From: Cricetomys ansorgei
Taxonomy: Eukaryota > Chordata > Mammalia > Rodentia > Nesomyidae
Length of the DNA: 64,000 bases
Assembly (NCBI GenBank): GCA_026225945.1
Contig: JAMJFZ010000289.1
Coordinates: 2,162,001-2,226,000 of the forward strand
Direction: 5' to 3'
The translations under genes were made by a program, and so were the position numbers. Positions 26,728 to 40,118 of the stretch are shown one piece after another. The stretch's first letter is position 1. Each line of letters begins with the position of its first letter. Under the pieces are notes generated by a model. The model was not told where the DNA came from and searched no databases. It saw only the letters and a program-made list of their open reading frames with translations.

Positions 26728-29700
26728 CCCTGGATAGCCTGGAACTCATTGTGTAGATCGGGCTATTCCTGAGTTCTTGGAGATCTGCCTGCCTCTGCCT
26801 TCTGAGTGCTGGGATTGAAGGTGTGTGCCACCATGCCATTCTTCAGTTAGAGGTAGCCGTCAGTGGTGGTATAGACTTATGCAAATTAGAATCCTGTCCC
26901 AGGACGTGATTAGACAGAAGACTTTCTTAATCTAGGGCAGCTGTTGTGTTGGAATTTTTTCAAGAAAGTTTTACAAATTAGAGAATCAGTGCCTGTTTCA
27001 TAGGTTAAGTGCAGCCACTGTAATGATGTTTTGGTAGCTGTAAGAAGGATCATATCAATAGCAGTCTGTTGAAATGGAAGTATACCAAATGAAAAGCCAG
27101 ACATTGTTAGTGCCCATCGACTCTGTCTGAACTTGGTATTTAACACCAACAAATTACTTACCAAAAAGCTTTCCTTTCAGGTTCACTGGCAGCACATAGA
27201 AACGATAGAGTTGGTAAACGATGGGTCAGGTCTGGGCTTTGGCATCGTAGGAGGAAGAGCAACCGGTGTGATAGTCAAGACCATTCTTCCTGGAGGTGTA
27301 GCTGATCAGGTGAGCTACTGTGATAGGTCTTTTTCCTGTTCTCCCAGAAGCCTGGCTTCACCATTTAGATTTCCTATAAAAGGGAAAATTTGATCAACTA
27401 AGAATCTTTTGTTTTATTTTATTGGCTTAGACTTGGCAGATAATACTCCGACAGTGGATATGGATCTTACTTAAAATAAAGTGCAAAAGCACTGAACAGT
27501 CTGAAGAACCACAGACTGAACAAGGCTCGTGGTTCCAATCCTTATAGAAACATCTACCCCTTGATGGACAGTTATATATTTGTAAGCATAACAGCTGTTT
27601 AAAAACCACATTGTGTAAAAAAAAAAAAAAAAAAAAAATTGTTGACATAAAACCAACCCATTTGTCCCGTTAGTGCTGGCCTCCTGGTGTCATCTTTGTA
27701 CAAGACCCTCAGCCCATTTTCTGTTTAGTTTGTTAAGGTGTTGTTGTTTCTGAAATGTGCCATTTATCATATGGAGGAAATTGCTTGATACATTTATTAC
27801 CCATGTTTAATATTTTAACTTGGTAGGATTATAACGTTATTGTTGTCACTCATGGATTTGAACTCAAACTGGGAAGCTGAGTTCATCCTCCTATACATGC
27901 ATGAAAACACTAGCTAAACAGCAACTCTTTAAATAGTCGTATTAGTGGTAATATAACATTTAAGTGTTAGCCAACATCTAGCAATAGCAAATGAACTTCA
28001 TACGCTCAAGAGAGAAGAGAGAACACCATTTATATATTTTCCTTAGGATACACAAAATATGAATACATTCAGCTGTAAATCCACTAAAATTACATGAAAT
28101 GACAAGGTTAATCATTAGTTGAACTGGTCCACCTGCCTGGCATCCCTCAGCCACAGGTCACTAGTAACTGTTGTGCTGGACACTGCAAAGTAGCCTGTCA
28201 TTTGAGAGTTCTTTAGATACTGTTCCTATCTCTCATCTATCTGAGTGTTCCTTTCACTAGGATGTTACCTGCAAAGGCATTCTTTGGATTATTTATAATT
28301 AAGATGGCCAGACAGAAACTATACGAGCATTCCAGTGACTTTCTTGTGTTTCATGTCACATTCTAATTGATGTAAGTTGTGTTGTCATAGTGACTTCATA
28401 CTTCATCTTTGCCTAATGATATTTTCTTCTTCTTTCTCAAAACCAAAAATCACAAAAAGGTATCTTTTTTGTTGTGAATTCTTAACTAGAAATCAAACTG
28501 AAAATAATCATTGTAGTTATTGATTTAACAAATAATCTGAGTTTCATTTGCTTTTACAACATCAGAAGGTGCTAGGGTGATTCAGAAGACAGTAGTACAA
28601 TTACGCATTTAATTTCATATGATTGGCATATGTCACATTATTGCTGGGTTTTCTTTATTGCTTTTAGATCATTTACAATATTTCAAGTGCATCTCTAGCA
28701 ACAGTATCTTAATTGTTTGAACTCCCTCTTATTCAGCACGGGCGGCTGTGCAGTGGAGACCACATTCTAAAGATTGGCGACACCGACCTGGCAGGAATGA
28801 GCAGCGAGCAAGTAGCACAAGTCCTTAGGCAGTGTGGAAATAGAGTCAAACTGATGATTGCCAGAGGTGCTGTCGAAGAAGCTGCAGCACCCTCCTCTTT
28901 GGGCATTACCCTCTCCTCTCCTGTGTCTTCTACATCAGAGTTGCGAGTAAGTAGGTGAAAACAGCTGATGTAAAGGTCTAAACAAAGAGCATTCAGATGT
29001 TAGACTTACTGCTGCATGTATGTAAGTATTCAAAAATGGAACAAAAGCATGTGTAAAGATGCTAGTGTTCGTTTATTGAGAATAGCTTGCTTAAAGATTC
29101 TCGGTGATCATTTTACACTTTTCTGTAAGCAGCCTTTAGTAGGATAATATTTTGAAGCACATACGACTTCTTTGAGTTCTAGTCTTCTCAAGCCTATATC
29201 TGAGTCTGTCTTCTAAATCAGAGGCCTCTTTGTGAACTGGGCCGTCATTCTAACCGAGGGCTTTCAACAACTTTTGTTTTAAAAGTTTCTTATGTTGGCA
29301 TTGGGCCCGGGAGCCACTGTGGAGGGAGGGAGTGAGGTTTAAGACTCTCCAGGTGTTACCGTTTTGACCTGTTCAAGCTCGGAACTATTCCCAGAGTTGT
29401 GACGCGTGCTTGTCATCACTGGTTGGTCACTAGTTGGTTAAAACAGCAGCAGCTGTGCTTCGGCTTGGTGAAAGCATGGCTCACTGGTGTAGTGTCCCAT
29501 TTTTTGTTCTAAATTTGATATGAAAATAGTTGGAAAATTTCAAGGCTCTTGAAAAATATTTCAATTGGTTTACAAGTCATAAGATTACAGTGGATAACAT
29601 GAATAAAACCAGAAATGTCTTAAATCATTTAGAAGCAAATCCTACCCATTTCTAGATACATTTTTTAATCACATACCAGTCTTGTATCTATTTCTCATAA

Positions 29701-32700
29701 ATGTAAAATATCCATGTTTTCTTTTCTTGAAATTGCTCTAACCAGTGGTTGCAAACTCTTCTTTTTAATAAGCTCACCTCTTCTCTAAGCCCTTTAAGAC
29801 TTTATTAGAACACTTGAAGTTTCCATGATTCTGTTGTTTTTAGGACTGGATTTGGTTGCTATTTTTTACAGAGAGAGAAGAAAGCAAGCTTGTTTATGGA
29901 AGTGTTTAAATGGCATTCTTTTGTGGAAAACAAAACATTTTATTCAGCAATATATAAATGAATGCAATACCAAAACTACTTGATGTAATGAACGCTTAGA
30001 ACAGTGTCTATTCTCTGCATATCATCATTTCTGAAGCTTGTGCCCCTTTTAAAACCATTCGATAGTCAAATTGCCACCCTCTAAAATAGCACTCGAATAA
30101 CTTATTAAAAATAGAAAACACATTTGTTTCAATTGAAGCAGATTTCATCCTGTCATTTTCTTGTAATTATCTAAACTTTAAACTTTTGCTAAGTGTGCAC
30201 AGATAATTATGTGCAATGAAAAAAAAAATCCAACTTTACTTGTGAAATTATACTTTATTTACGTGGGCCATCAGTGAGATAACTATTTACTTTAAAGAGA
30301 TCGGAAAATTTTAAAGGCCAATCCCAACCTGCATGCCCATTAAAGGCTGTTGGTGCCTTGATATTTCCTTGATTTTTTTGAAGATTGACCGGCAAGGCAA
30401 ATCTGTTGACAACCACACTAACATATAGGACCAATGGCTTATTGATAATATCACGTGACAGCTCAGTAATGCTTAGTTTAGGGAGCCTTTCCCTTTTATT
30501 CAACAAACAATTCGTAATAACTGTATTAAATACATGTTAGAGAAGGCTCATACCCAAGAAAGCACTTTTCAGCTACCATTCCAGAACAGAAAGATGCCAG
30601 TGCAGAGAGGCAGACTTTCTTCATGAAGATCTTTAATTTACAAAACAAATGAAAGGGCAATGTAAAAGACTTCCTTGGTGCCATTTGCTCCTTTTAGAAA
30701 TAAGTCACCAGCCTGTTTACAGCAAGGATACAGGGGAGATTACTCATATTCATGTTGTTAGAGTAGAGTACAAATTGTAGCCAATGGTAAGAGCTCTCTT
30801 ATGGAGACTGTAGCCTATGTTAGTTTTACGAGCTATATGTCCTTTATAAACAGGAGCCCCTCAACCATGCTGTGGGGTTTTTAGTTCTACCTCTCCAGAT
30901 GGGAATTCCGGTATGCCTCCTTTTAGCTTATTGAATTACAGGTGATTTAGGGAATTTACATAGGGGATGTAAGTTGTTTATGAAGACACACCAAGTGGCT
31001 TACGATGAAACGTCTCAATAAATGGCAGCTGGTCATTACTCTTCTTGGTAGGTGGTTGTCTAGAAAGTGATGCTCAGAGAGATGAAGTGGCAACCATAGA
31101 TCTTAACTTTGTGATATCAATTCAAAATGTGAATTCTTTGAACATCAAACATCTCAGCTCCTTCAGAAATGAAGATGAGCCCTGTCTGAAAATACTTCGT
31201 TAGCAAGAAGCTATGTACTATATAACCTTTTGTGTATACAGTAAGTTTGTCTGATAAGGGGAGGTTCATTTTCTTCTCTACATTCTTTTCTGAACGGAAA
31301 AGTGATACTTGGTCTATATTATCAGGATGTAAGGGGAAGCCTCTAATTCTGCAGCACAGCTAGTGTGAGACCTCACGCCAGCTTCCTTCTGAATTCTTTT
31401 TAAATTTTAAATGTGACCTCATATTTCTTACATGTTGATTTATCTAAAGATTTATTTATATTACTTTAGGTTGATGCATCTACTCAGAAAAGTGAAGACA
31501 GCGAGACATTTGATGTGGAACTCACTAAAAATGTTCAAGGGTTGGGAATCACCATTGCTGGTTATATTGGAGATAAAAAATTAGGTAAATTTAAGCCTCA
31601 AATATTTTTAAATGTTGCAGTTGCCTCTAATATCTGTCTTACGGGATATTCAGTCATTATATGTTTTCTGTTGTTGAACAAAGTAGTTGAAAGCTTTCTT
31701 AGAAATAATTTAATATAGGTGACTCTGATATGACAGGCTAAAACAATTGCCATGTTCTGCCTACTAGATGCCGTGTAGCTTGTTGTGAAGTACTTATTCA
31801 TAAGTAGGATGTTTATTTGGAAGGCAAAAATGGTTATTCTTTGTGTGTGCTTTATAAAGAGTGAAAAATTGTTTCTAATCTTAGAGCCATCAGGAATCTT
31901 TGTAAAGAGCATTACGAAAAGCAGCGCTGTGGAACACGATGGAAGAATCCAAATTGGAGACCAAATTATAGCAGTAAGTTACAGCTTTTTCAGTTTTATG
32001 GTTAAGAATTATGGTCTCTGGGATTGGGGAGATGGCACCATTGTTAAAAAGATGTATTACTCTTCTAGAGGACCTGAGGTTGGTTCTTAGTACCTGTGTT
32101 GGGCAACCTTGAAACACATACACACACACACACACACATGCACACACACGTGAGCGTGTGCAAATTAAAATACAATTTTAAAATGAAGAAATTATTTATG
32201 TAAGTATGTATTTGTGTATGTGATATATGCGTGCATTTGTATGTACATGTGTGTGCATATGTGCTGGGCCCTCCCTCGTCAATGACTAATTTAGAAGATG
32301 CCCTTCAGGCTTGCCTACAGTCCCATCTTATTGAGGCATTTCCTTCCTTCCGTCCTTCCTTCCTTCCTTCCTTCCTTCCTTCCTTCCTTCCTTTCTTCCT
32401 TCCTTCCTTCCTTTCCTCCTTTCTTCCTTTCTTCCTTTTTTCCTCGTTTTTTCAAGACAGGTTCTCTCTGTTGTAGCTTTGGCTGTCCTGGAACTTGCTC
32501 TATAGTCCAGGCTGGCCTCCAATTCACAGAAATCCACCTGCCTCTGCCTCCAAAGTTCTGGGATTAAAGGCGTGCGCCACCACCACCAGGCTCGGAGGGA
32601 GGCATTTTCTTAATTGAGATTCCCTCCTTTTAGAAGACTATAGCTTGTGCTAAGTTGACATTTGACGTAACACTATCCAGCGCGATCATACTGAGTTAAA

Positions 32701-35700
32701 AGTTTACTTTTTCCTTCCTTCAACTGTCTATATCAGTTCACTAGACAGTGTTTCAGATCAGTATTCTGATCAGTAATTTATATTTTCTATAATTTATACC
32801 CTTAATTTATACCTATATAATTCGGTGGCTGTTCATGTACTTCCAGCGTTGGACATTCAACATTACAAGCAGTTGTAGAATATTTTCATTTCTGTGTACC
32901 TTGCCCTCTGCTTCCCCTCTCTTCTTAGGCGTATGCATTCTGGGGTCTACATCCTGTCTCTAGAATTGCCATATCTGGTACATTTCCTGTAAGTATAATC
33001 GCATAGGATTTGGATCTTTGTGATGGACTGCTTCATTTAGCATAATCCATTGTGGGTGGGTCTGCCACATTTACCTAGTAGTTCATCCGTGAGAAGTACT
33101 TTGGTTTGTTAGCTGTTAGAGCTAATGCTTCTGTGAACATTATGGACAAGGCTTTATGAGGGTATGTTTTCACCTTTGTATATATTAAGGAGTGGAATTG
33201 CTAGATCTTAGCAATTTATATATAGCTGTCTGTTTAACTGTTTACCAAACTTTTTTTTTTTTAATTTTTGAGAGTATAATTATTTCTCCCTTCCCCTTTC
33301 TTCCTCCAAACCCTCCTGTATCCCTCTCCCCTTTCTCCTTTAAATTCATGCCTCTCTCTGTTTTTAATAATTGTTATTGCATGCATACATGTATATACAT
33401 ACATATTCATAAATATGATCTATTAAGTCTGTACGATGCTACCTGTGTTATGTTTCAGGGCTGACTGTTTGGTACTGGGCAGCCAACTGGTGTGTGGGAA
33501 AGGCCGCCTCTCCGATTTCCAGCTTTCCTCAATTGCCTCCTATAGTTCTTTGTGTAGGATTGGGTCTCATGGGTTTTTCTCAGTCCAGTTTGACATGTCA
33601 GTTGGTGTCATCCTTTAGCAAGCCTCTTGACTCAGTTGAATAACCTTAGGGCAGAATATAATGTCTCTTAAATTTCTTTTAAGAAAGCTACATGAGACCT
33701 TCAAAGTAGCTGTTAGAGGACTTGCTGAATTAGTATATTTCAATTAGGGAAATGTTTACAGAGGGACTAGGTTTATTATAGATCATTAAGTCTCACAGTT
33801 AGCTTCCCTCCAGCTTGTCACTGTCTTTGTTCTTATGTAAGTGGCCCTCAAAGATGACTTCCTCGTAGCCAAAATAGGTGATAAAAGAAATGTGCTCACA
33901 ATGGGGAAGCTGGCTTTCCCAAATCTTCTCATGCTTTTAGTAAGATGTCTTCACTGTCACCCATATTCTAATCTTACTTTCTAGCAACAGACATTCTTTT
34001 CAAATGGAGAAGTTCCTTAACCCCCGGAAGCATTTGTGCACAGCTCTTGACCATGGGTTCATTTTGTGCAAAGTATCACCCTCTGGTAGCCTTCCCATAT
34101 ATTGGTAACATATCCTTCACTCCTAGCTGCTTTTTTACAACTGTAGTCTTAGTTTTTTTCTGGTTTTGTGTTGACAGCAGATATTGGAGCTACGATCTAT
34201 TTTTAATTTGTATTTATTGAGGTGCTGAGAAGATTAAGAAATTATTTACTATTTTGAGGACACATTTATTTTGTAATTTTAAACCATTTTGCTCGTCTTT
34301 TACAGATTGTGTTCTGTGGACCCCTAGTGTTTTGCTGTGTACAGCACAGAGGTGGGAAAGTGCAAGCGATTCCCTCCTCCCCAAAACTTACTTCCATGTT
34401 GGCATTCTGTGTAATAATTATTTGATAAAGAGGTTCTTTTTTTCTCTTAAAATGTTGACTCATCTTGTCATCAGATAAAATCAGGACTCCTTTTAGTTAT
34501 TTAGTGACATATAGCAACATAGACTTACGACTGATAGTGAGAAGTGACAGATGTTGCCTTTAGTATTCTGTGGTAGAAATATATTCCTCGATGAACATTT
34601 CCCTTTGTACCTACTTCTGCTCTTCTCCTCTATGTGGTATCACCGAGACAGGGCTGACCCCATAGCTCTCCTCTGGTCAAAAGTAGCCAGAGTTAGATGA
34701 AGTTTCTGGGTTGGTGTTTTGGTGGCTGGAGCTTATATGTAGTCAGGCTGTAAATTGTTTGTTTCTGTGATACCTTGGGATTTCATGTTTATTGCCTTTT
34801 AAATCTATTCGTAACGATGCTAGCTTCCATGTGTCCTAAAACAGAATGTCATGCATTGAAGTTCTGGGGAAGTAGGTGCTTTTTTCCCATATTCTGGGCA
34901 AGATTATTAAGGATCTGAACTGAAGTAAAGTTTAAAATCTAATCCATTATAGCATGTTTTCTCTGCAGGTACCATCCTGTGACATTTGGTCAGTGATACA
35001 TTTTAAAATTCATTTTCCCGCGTTTTGAGAACAAAAGCAAATGGATTTTTCTATGCATGTTAGGACAGAATCATTTGTGTAAGGTTTTTCTTAGTGAAAT
35101 TTCTCTTATAAGGAGTGATAAGAATTGATTGTAGACCAACAGCTGGCAGCATCAGCGTCTGTACTTTCTAAGAATGTACATGGGCATCAGTGTTCAGATC
35201 TGGATGACTTTGTTTACTTTCCTTTAAAAAAAGTTTTTGAGACACTGTCTCACTGTCTCATGTGCTGTTGGCTGTTCTGAGGCCAAATAGACTAGGATGT
35301 CCCTGAACTCGTACAGATCTGCCTGCCCTGCCTCCAGGTGTTGGGGTTTAAAGGTGTGTATCAATCATACCTGGCTGCCCTTTTATCACCGTGAGACTAA
35401 AGAGCATGCTGGTTTTATAATAACTTTGCCTTTGAGGTTTAAATAATATAAAATTCATTTAGCATTAAATAACTCTCTCATAGAATACAGAAAATGGTAG
35501 GCTTGGTGGTGTAGTGGCAGGCAGATTTCTATGAGTTGAGGTTAACCTGGCCAGGCCAATCAGAACTTAGTAGTAAGAAGCTGCCTCAAAATAAACAAAC
35601 AAACAAATAAATAAATAAATTAATTAATTAAACTTTGGAGCTAGGGAAATGTCTCGGCAGCTAAGAATGTTTACTGCCCTTGCAGAGGACTGGAGTTCAG

Positions 35701-38700
35701 TCCCTGCACCTGTGACACATAGCTACAACTGCCAGCAATTCAAGCTCCAGGAGATCTGACACCCTCTTCCTGGCTTCACGGTCATAAAATTTATATATAC
35801 AAGCCCATACCTGTACATACACATGTGTACACATGATAAAAGCTAGGCTCTTTTAAATTCAGAATATTTCCATGTATCAATGTTTAAGTATGATTGTACT
35901 CTCTTTGAGATCTTATGAATCATTTGTGCATCTCTTTGTGTGTGTGTGTGTGTGTGTGCTCACGCATGTGCACATTTGTGTGTAGGTGCACACACGTGTG
36001 GAGAAGTTGATGTCAAGTACTTTCCACAGTTAGGATCTCTAGGCAGTCCGTCTCTTATTGAGCCTGGAATGTGCTGATTTGGCTACACTGCCTGGTCAAC
36101 ATGTTTTAAAGAGACAAATATGTAGAATGACAAATTTTCCACTTCCCTTGCTTGCAAGGCTTGTAGAGTACTGTGGGTACACACTAGTATCTTAGGGATG
36201 CTTCCCCCGCTGCCTTTGTGACTTGATCCCTGTAGTGCTGGTTTCCAAATCTGACTGCACATCAGGATCACCTAGGGAGTTAGAGAAGTGATTCTAAAAG
36301 TCACACCCTGAAAGGTGCTGTTTCCCCCAGAAGCTATAGAAGCCAGTGCAACCCTGATGGTAATCCCAGACATTGAGTGTGTGTTAGGGTGTTGTGGCCA
36401 TTTCCCAGTTAGAGAGATATCTATTCCCTGTCCCTTTCTCAGTACTAAGCAATAAATACACACTTTGTGAATTAGCCAAACAGAAATGCTCTTGATTTTT
36501 AACGTGTTTTGTTATCACAGGTAGATGGCACCAACCTTCAGGGTTTCACCAATCAACAAGCAGTAGAGGTGTTACGTCACACGGGACAGACAGTGCGCCT
36601 GACGCTGATGAGGAAGGGAGCCAGACAGGAAGCAGAGCTCACACCCAGAGAAGACCCCTCAAAAGATGGGAACCTGCCCCCTGCTAGTGCCGCTGTAAGC
36701 AAAGGTAATGCTGGAGCACCTGACTCTTAGTTAGACCTTTGCATTAGTTTAGCGTTCTCTTCAAATTCTAAAGTAACTTGTAGAGAAAACTGTCTCGGCG
36801 TTATCTGGAACCACTGACTTCTGCCTTAGCTTTAGAACGGGCTCTCCAGTATAGCAGACACCATCTGTGCCAATGCTCCCATTACTGTTTCTCAGGTGGA
36901 AATAAGAGTCTTCCTCCTTTCTGTTCCTACCTTAATTCGGGTGCCATCAAGCTTTTCTCTTCAGGAGGATGCAGTTCTGTTTGATGCTTTTAGAAGGGGT
37001 AGGAGCATGTATGATGTGTGTGTGTGTGTTTGCGTGTGCATGTATAGCATGACACATGTGGATGTCTGAGGACAACCTCAGGTGCTGGTCTTTGCCTGGT
37101 TAGAGACAGGATCTTTATGTTGTTCACCACTGCGCATGCACTAGCTAGCTGGCCCACAGGCTTCTGGGGATTCTCCTTGTTCCGCCTTCTATGTCACCAG
37201 GAGAACACTTGAATTACAGACCCGTCCTACTCTGCACAGTTCTACGTGGGTTTGTGGGTTCACACTCAGGCCCTCATACTGTGACCAGTGAGGAATCTCT
37301 CCAGTCCATGCTTGAATTTTTGTGTGAAACATTTGGTAACTGATTTGGTAATGTGATTGCTTATCAAATTGACTTGTGCCATTCACGGAGTTGTAGAGAT
37401 GGCTCTGTTGATAGAATTCCTCTATGCAAGCATGAGAATCTGAGCCTGATCTCAAGTATGCATTTAAATATTGGGTGTGGTGGCAGGTGTAATCCCAGCA
37501 CTGGAGCCGTAGACACTGGGGATCCCTGGGGAATCTCTGGTCAGCCAACCTTGTCTACTTGGCACATTCCTGGTCAATTGAGAGAGCCTGTCTCAGAAAC
37601 ACAGGTAGCCAGCTCCCGAATGGAGTGACATCTAAAGTTGGATTCTGGCCTCCACAGGCGTGCACACATGAAGACACACCTGCACACCCACATTCACAAA
37701 TACTCACACAAGTACCATTCATAAGCTGAGTATCCATGAATATCCCCGCAAATTACTGAGATATTTGACAATGTGAGGCTGTCGGCTGGAAAGTTGTTTT
37801 ATTTCTAGCATGTTGATCATGCCAGTGTTTGTGCTGTGTACTATGTAATGCATTCCTAGGAGGCAGGCAGGCTGGTTTCAGGAAAGCCCTAGCCCACTTA
37901 CGAGAAGACGGTAAGTCCATATAGTTACTATGGAGTTAGTCTCTACAAAATTGACTCTAATCAGTGATTCATCAAATAAAATGGGTCTAGAAAAATATTC
38001 AAATGCTTTTATTGTGGATATAACCATTAAAATATTTTTGTCTTTAAGAAAATTATGAAAAAGATGAAGATTCTTTATCTTTGAGGAGAAATACCAGCAT
38101 ATTGCCGATTGAAGAAGAAGGTAACAGAGTTAGGATCCAGTTTTGGTTATGTTTTAGAGAAGATGTTTATAAAGAGATTAAGTCGTTATGACAGACTGAG
38201 TTACTAATCTGTTATAAATATGCTACTAACCTTTTAGGAAAAGTGATATTGATAATCCTTTATTCATGTATAGGACTAACAAGAGTTTTTTTTTTAGATT
38301 AAAATAATTCATTTTTGGTTGGCTAATTTTCTCATTGAATCAGTCTGTTCTTCGACATATGTACACACGCATGCATACATGCACATGTACACACACACTA
38401 TTGCACCAGAATTACTCTTGAGGTGTCAATTGATAATATGTATGGTTTTAGCTTAATGTTTATATATAGATGCCATGTCTCTACCCAACCATGAAACAGT
38501 AGTAAAATAAAAAGTATTTTAAAGCAATCATGGAGAAGCTTTTAGATTTTTGTGAGTAAAATTATTTGCTTTTTGTTGTGATGATTACTAATTGAGATAA
38601 GGTCTTGCTATGTAGTCCAGGCTGGCCTTGAACTCACAACCCATCAGCCTCAGGCTCCTGACTGCCAGATTTCAGACACATGCTACCACTTCTGCATGAA

Positions 38701-40082
38701 ACTGTCTATTTTGGAAGGCTGATGTTTACTTTTCAGTTTTTCAGGAGTTGCAAGTTTTCATGTTGGGAACTTGGTTTGAAAGCAGTTCTATAGAGAAACT
38801 GTTAAGCCCAACTAGGAATTCTTCTGAATCTAGGTTTACTAGGATCCATCGTTTTACTATTTCATAACAGATCTACCCTCTTCTTATGCTCCATGCCCCC
38901 TGCTTCTTTCCCCTGTTTCATTGTTGGGTATTTGGTGACTCCAAGCCACTGAGCAAATGGAAAACTGTTCCTCTCTGATAGAGTGGATTGAGCCATTCAG
39001 CAGGTACCCAGAAGCCTCTTCCCCTGGTCTGGGCCTTCACTATTGCATTTCTTCTGTTGCTGAAAGTTTTAGTTTACTTTTGTTATTTAAAGGGATTTTG
39101 TGTATGTAACGATATCCTGGAATGAAAATGTGTAGTGTTCATACATATTAATTACATTCTGCCATTTTTATACTAATTAGTAAAGAAAATACTTAGGCCA
39201 AAGTGAAATCAAGAGTAGGGGGAGAGGATAAAAATAATGAGAACATGGCTTGAAATAGGAAGTGAAGATCGGCACCAGGGGTTATGTCGAAGATTCAGAA
39301 TCATCTATTTTGCTATGGAAAAGGCAGCTAATGAGAAATCTGCATATGGATATGGAAGGGTAGCTGGTGGTCTACACTTCTAGACTTACAATCAAGAGTC
39401 CTTGAGTCTTTTTTATTTATTTATTTTATTTTAATAAAACAGAAACCTGGAAATGGTTCTAATGTACCCACTCTGGCCATCCTGCTGGCAGGGGCGAAGC
39501 TGCTGCCCTCCAGCAAGAAGGTTACTCTCAGGATAGTCACTTGACTGGTCTTCAAGTCGGAGAGCATGGCTTTGTGGCCATGCTTGTAGTTTTAAATTTC
39601 TGAAATGTAGTCTGGGGCAGGTGGGGGATACGGCTGGCACATGGGGTTGGCTGGATGAATATAAATCTCAGATGGTGTCATCTGATCCCCACTTTCCATT
39701 TATAGTCCCACTTTTTATTCCTGTCAAGCTGTTGAACACAAGGGAAAGACTGGAGGTGAACTGGGAGACTCTGAAATGACCTCTGCGCCCAGAATTGGGT
39801 TTAAAGTTCCCTATGAGCCGTACTCACCAATGCATGGCTACCGCTCACGTAACTACGTTGAACAGTGAAGAGAAAGCACTTCTTCACGGGGATCCTTTCC
39901 AGTCCTCTTTTCCTTTGTTCTCTAAGCTAGAGATCGAACCCTAGGACTTTGGCACGTGACCACACTGCTTGCAGCCATGCAACCTTTAAAAAACAAAGTT
40001 ACCAACTTTGTCCAGCTTCTCAAAACAAAATCAGAATCATTAATTAAAGCACGGTGAGCCTGAAATTCCCACGGGGGGGGGG

Positions 40083-40118
<36 letters not shown>

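Larger units (their letters stand above)
26279..27180 (+). other. Mpdz: Mpdz intron 5
   Basis: Between PDZ1 and PDZ2. Contains the pyrimidine/GT tract and B1 listed separately; nothing else recognised. Confidence 0.85.
31974..36520 (+). other. Mpdz: Mpdz intron 9
   Basis: A 4.5-kb intron inside PDZ3, dense in transposons (B2, B1, B3, two L1 pieces) and simple repeats in 32,020-33,620 and 35,226-35,998. The 33,620-35,225 and 36,000-36,520 parts show nothing recognisable. Confidence 0.85.
36705..38048 (+). other. Mpdz: Mpdz intron 10
   Basis: Carries two B4-type SINEs in opposite orientations; the 119-codon antisense frame at 37189-37548 runs through them and is not a gene. Confidence 0.85.

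Noticed and set aside
32328..32537. Frames rich in Arg-Lys-Glu-Gly
   Set aside because: Translation of a (TTCC)n tract and a B1, not coding.
37189..37548. 119-codon antisense frame
   Set aside because: It runs through two B4-type SINEs.
39409..39640. Possible antisense retrocopy with an A-rich tail and AATAAA (on the minus strand)
   Set aside because: I compared the three minus frames with several small proteins, including transgelin and ribosomal proteins, without a convincing match, so I do not call it a pseudogene.
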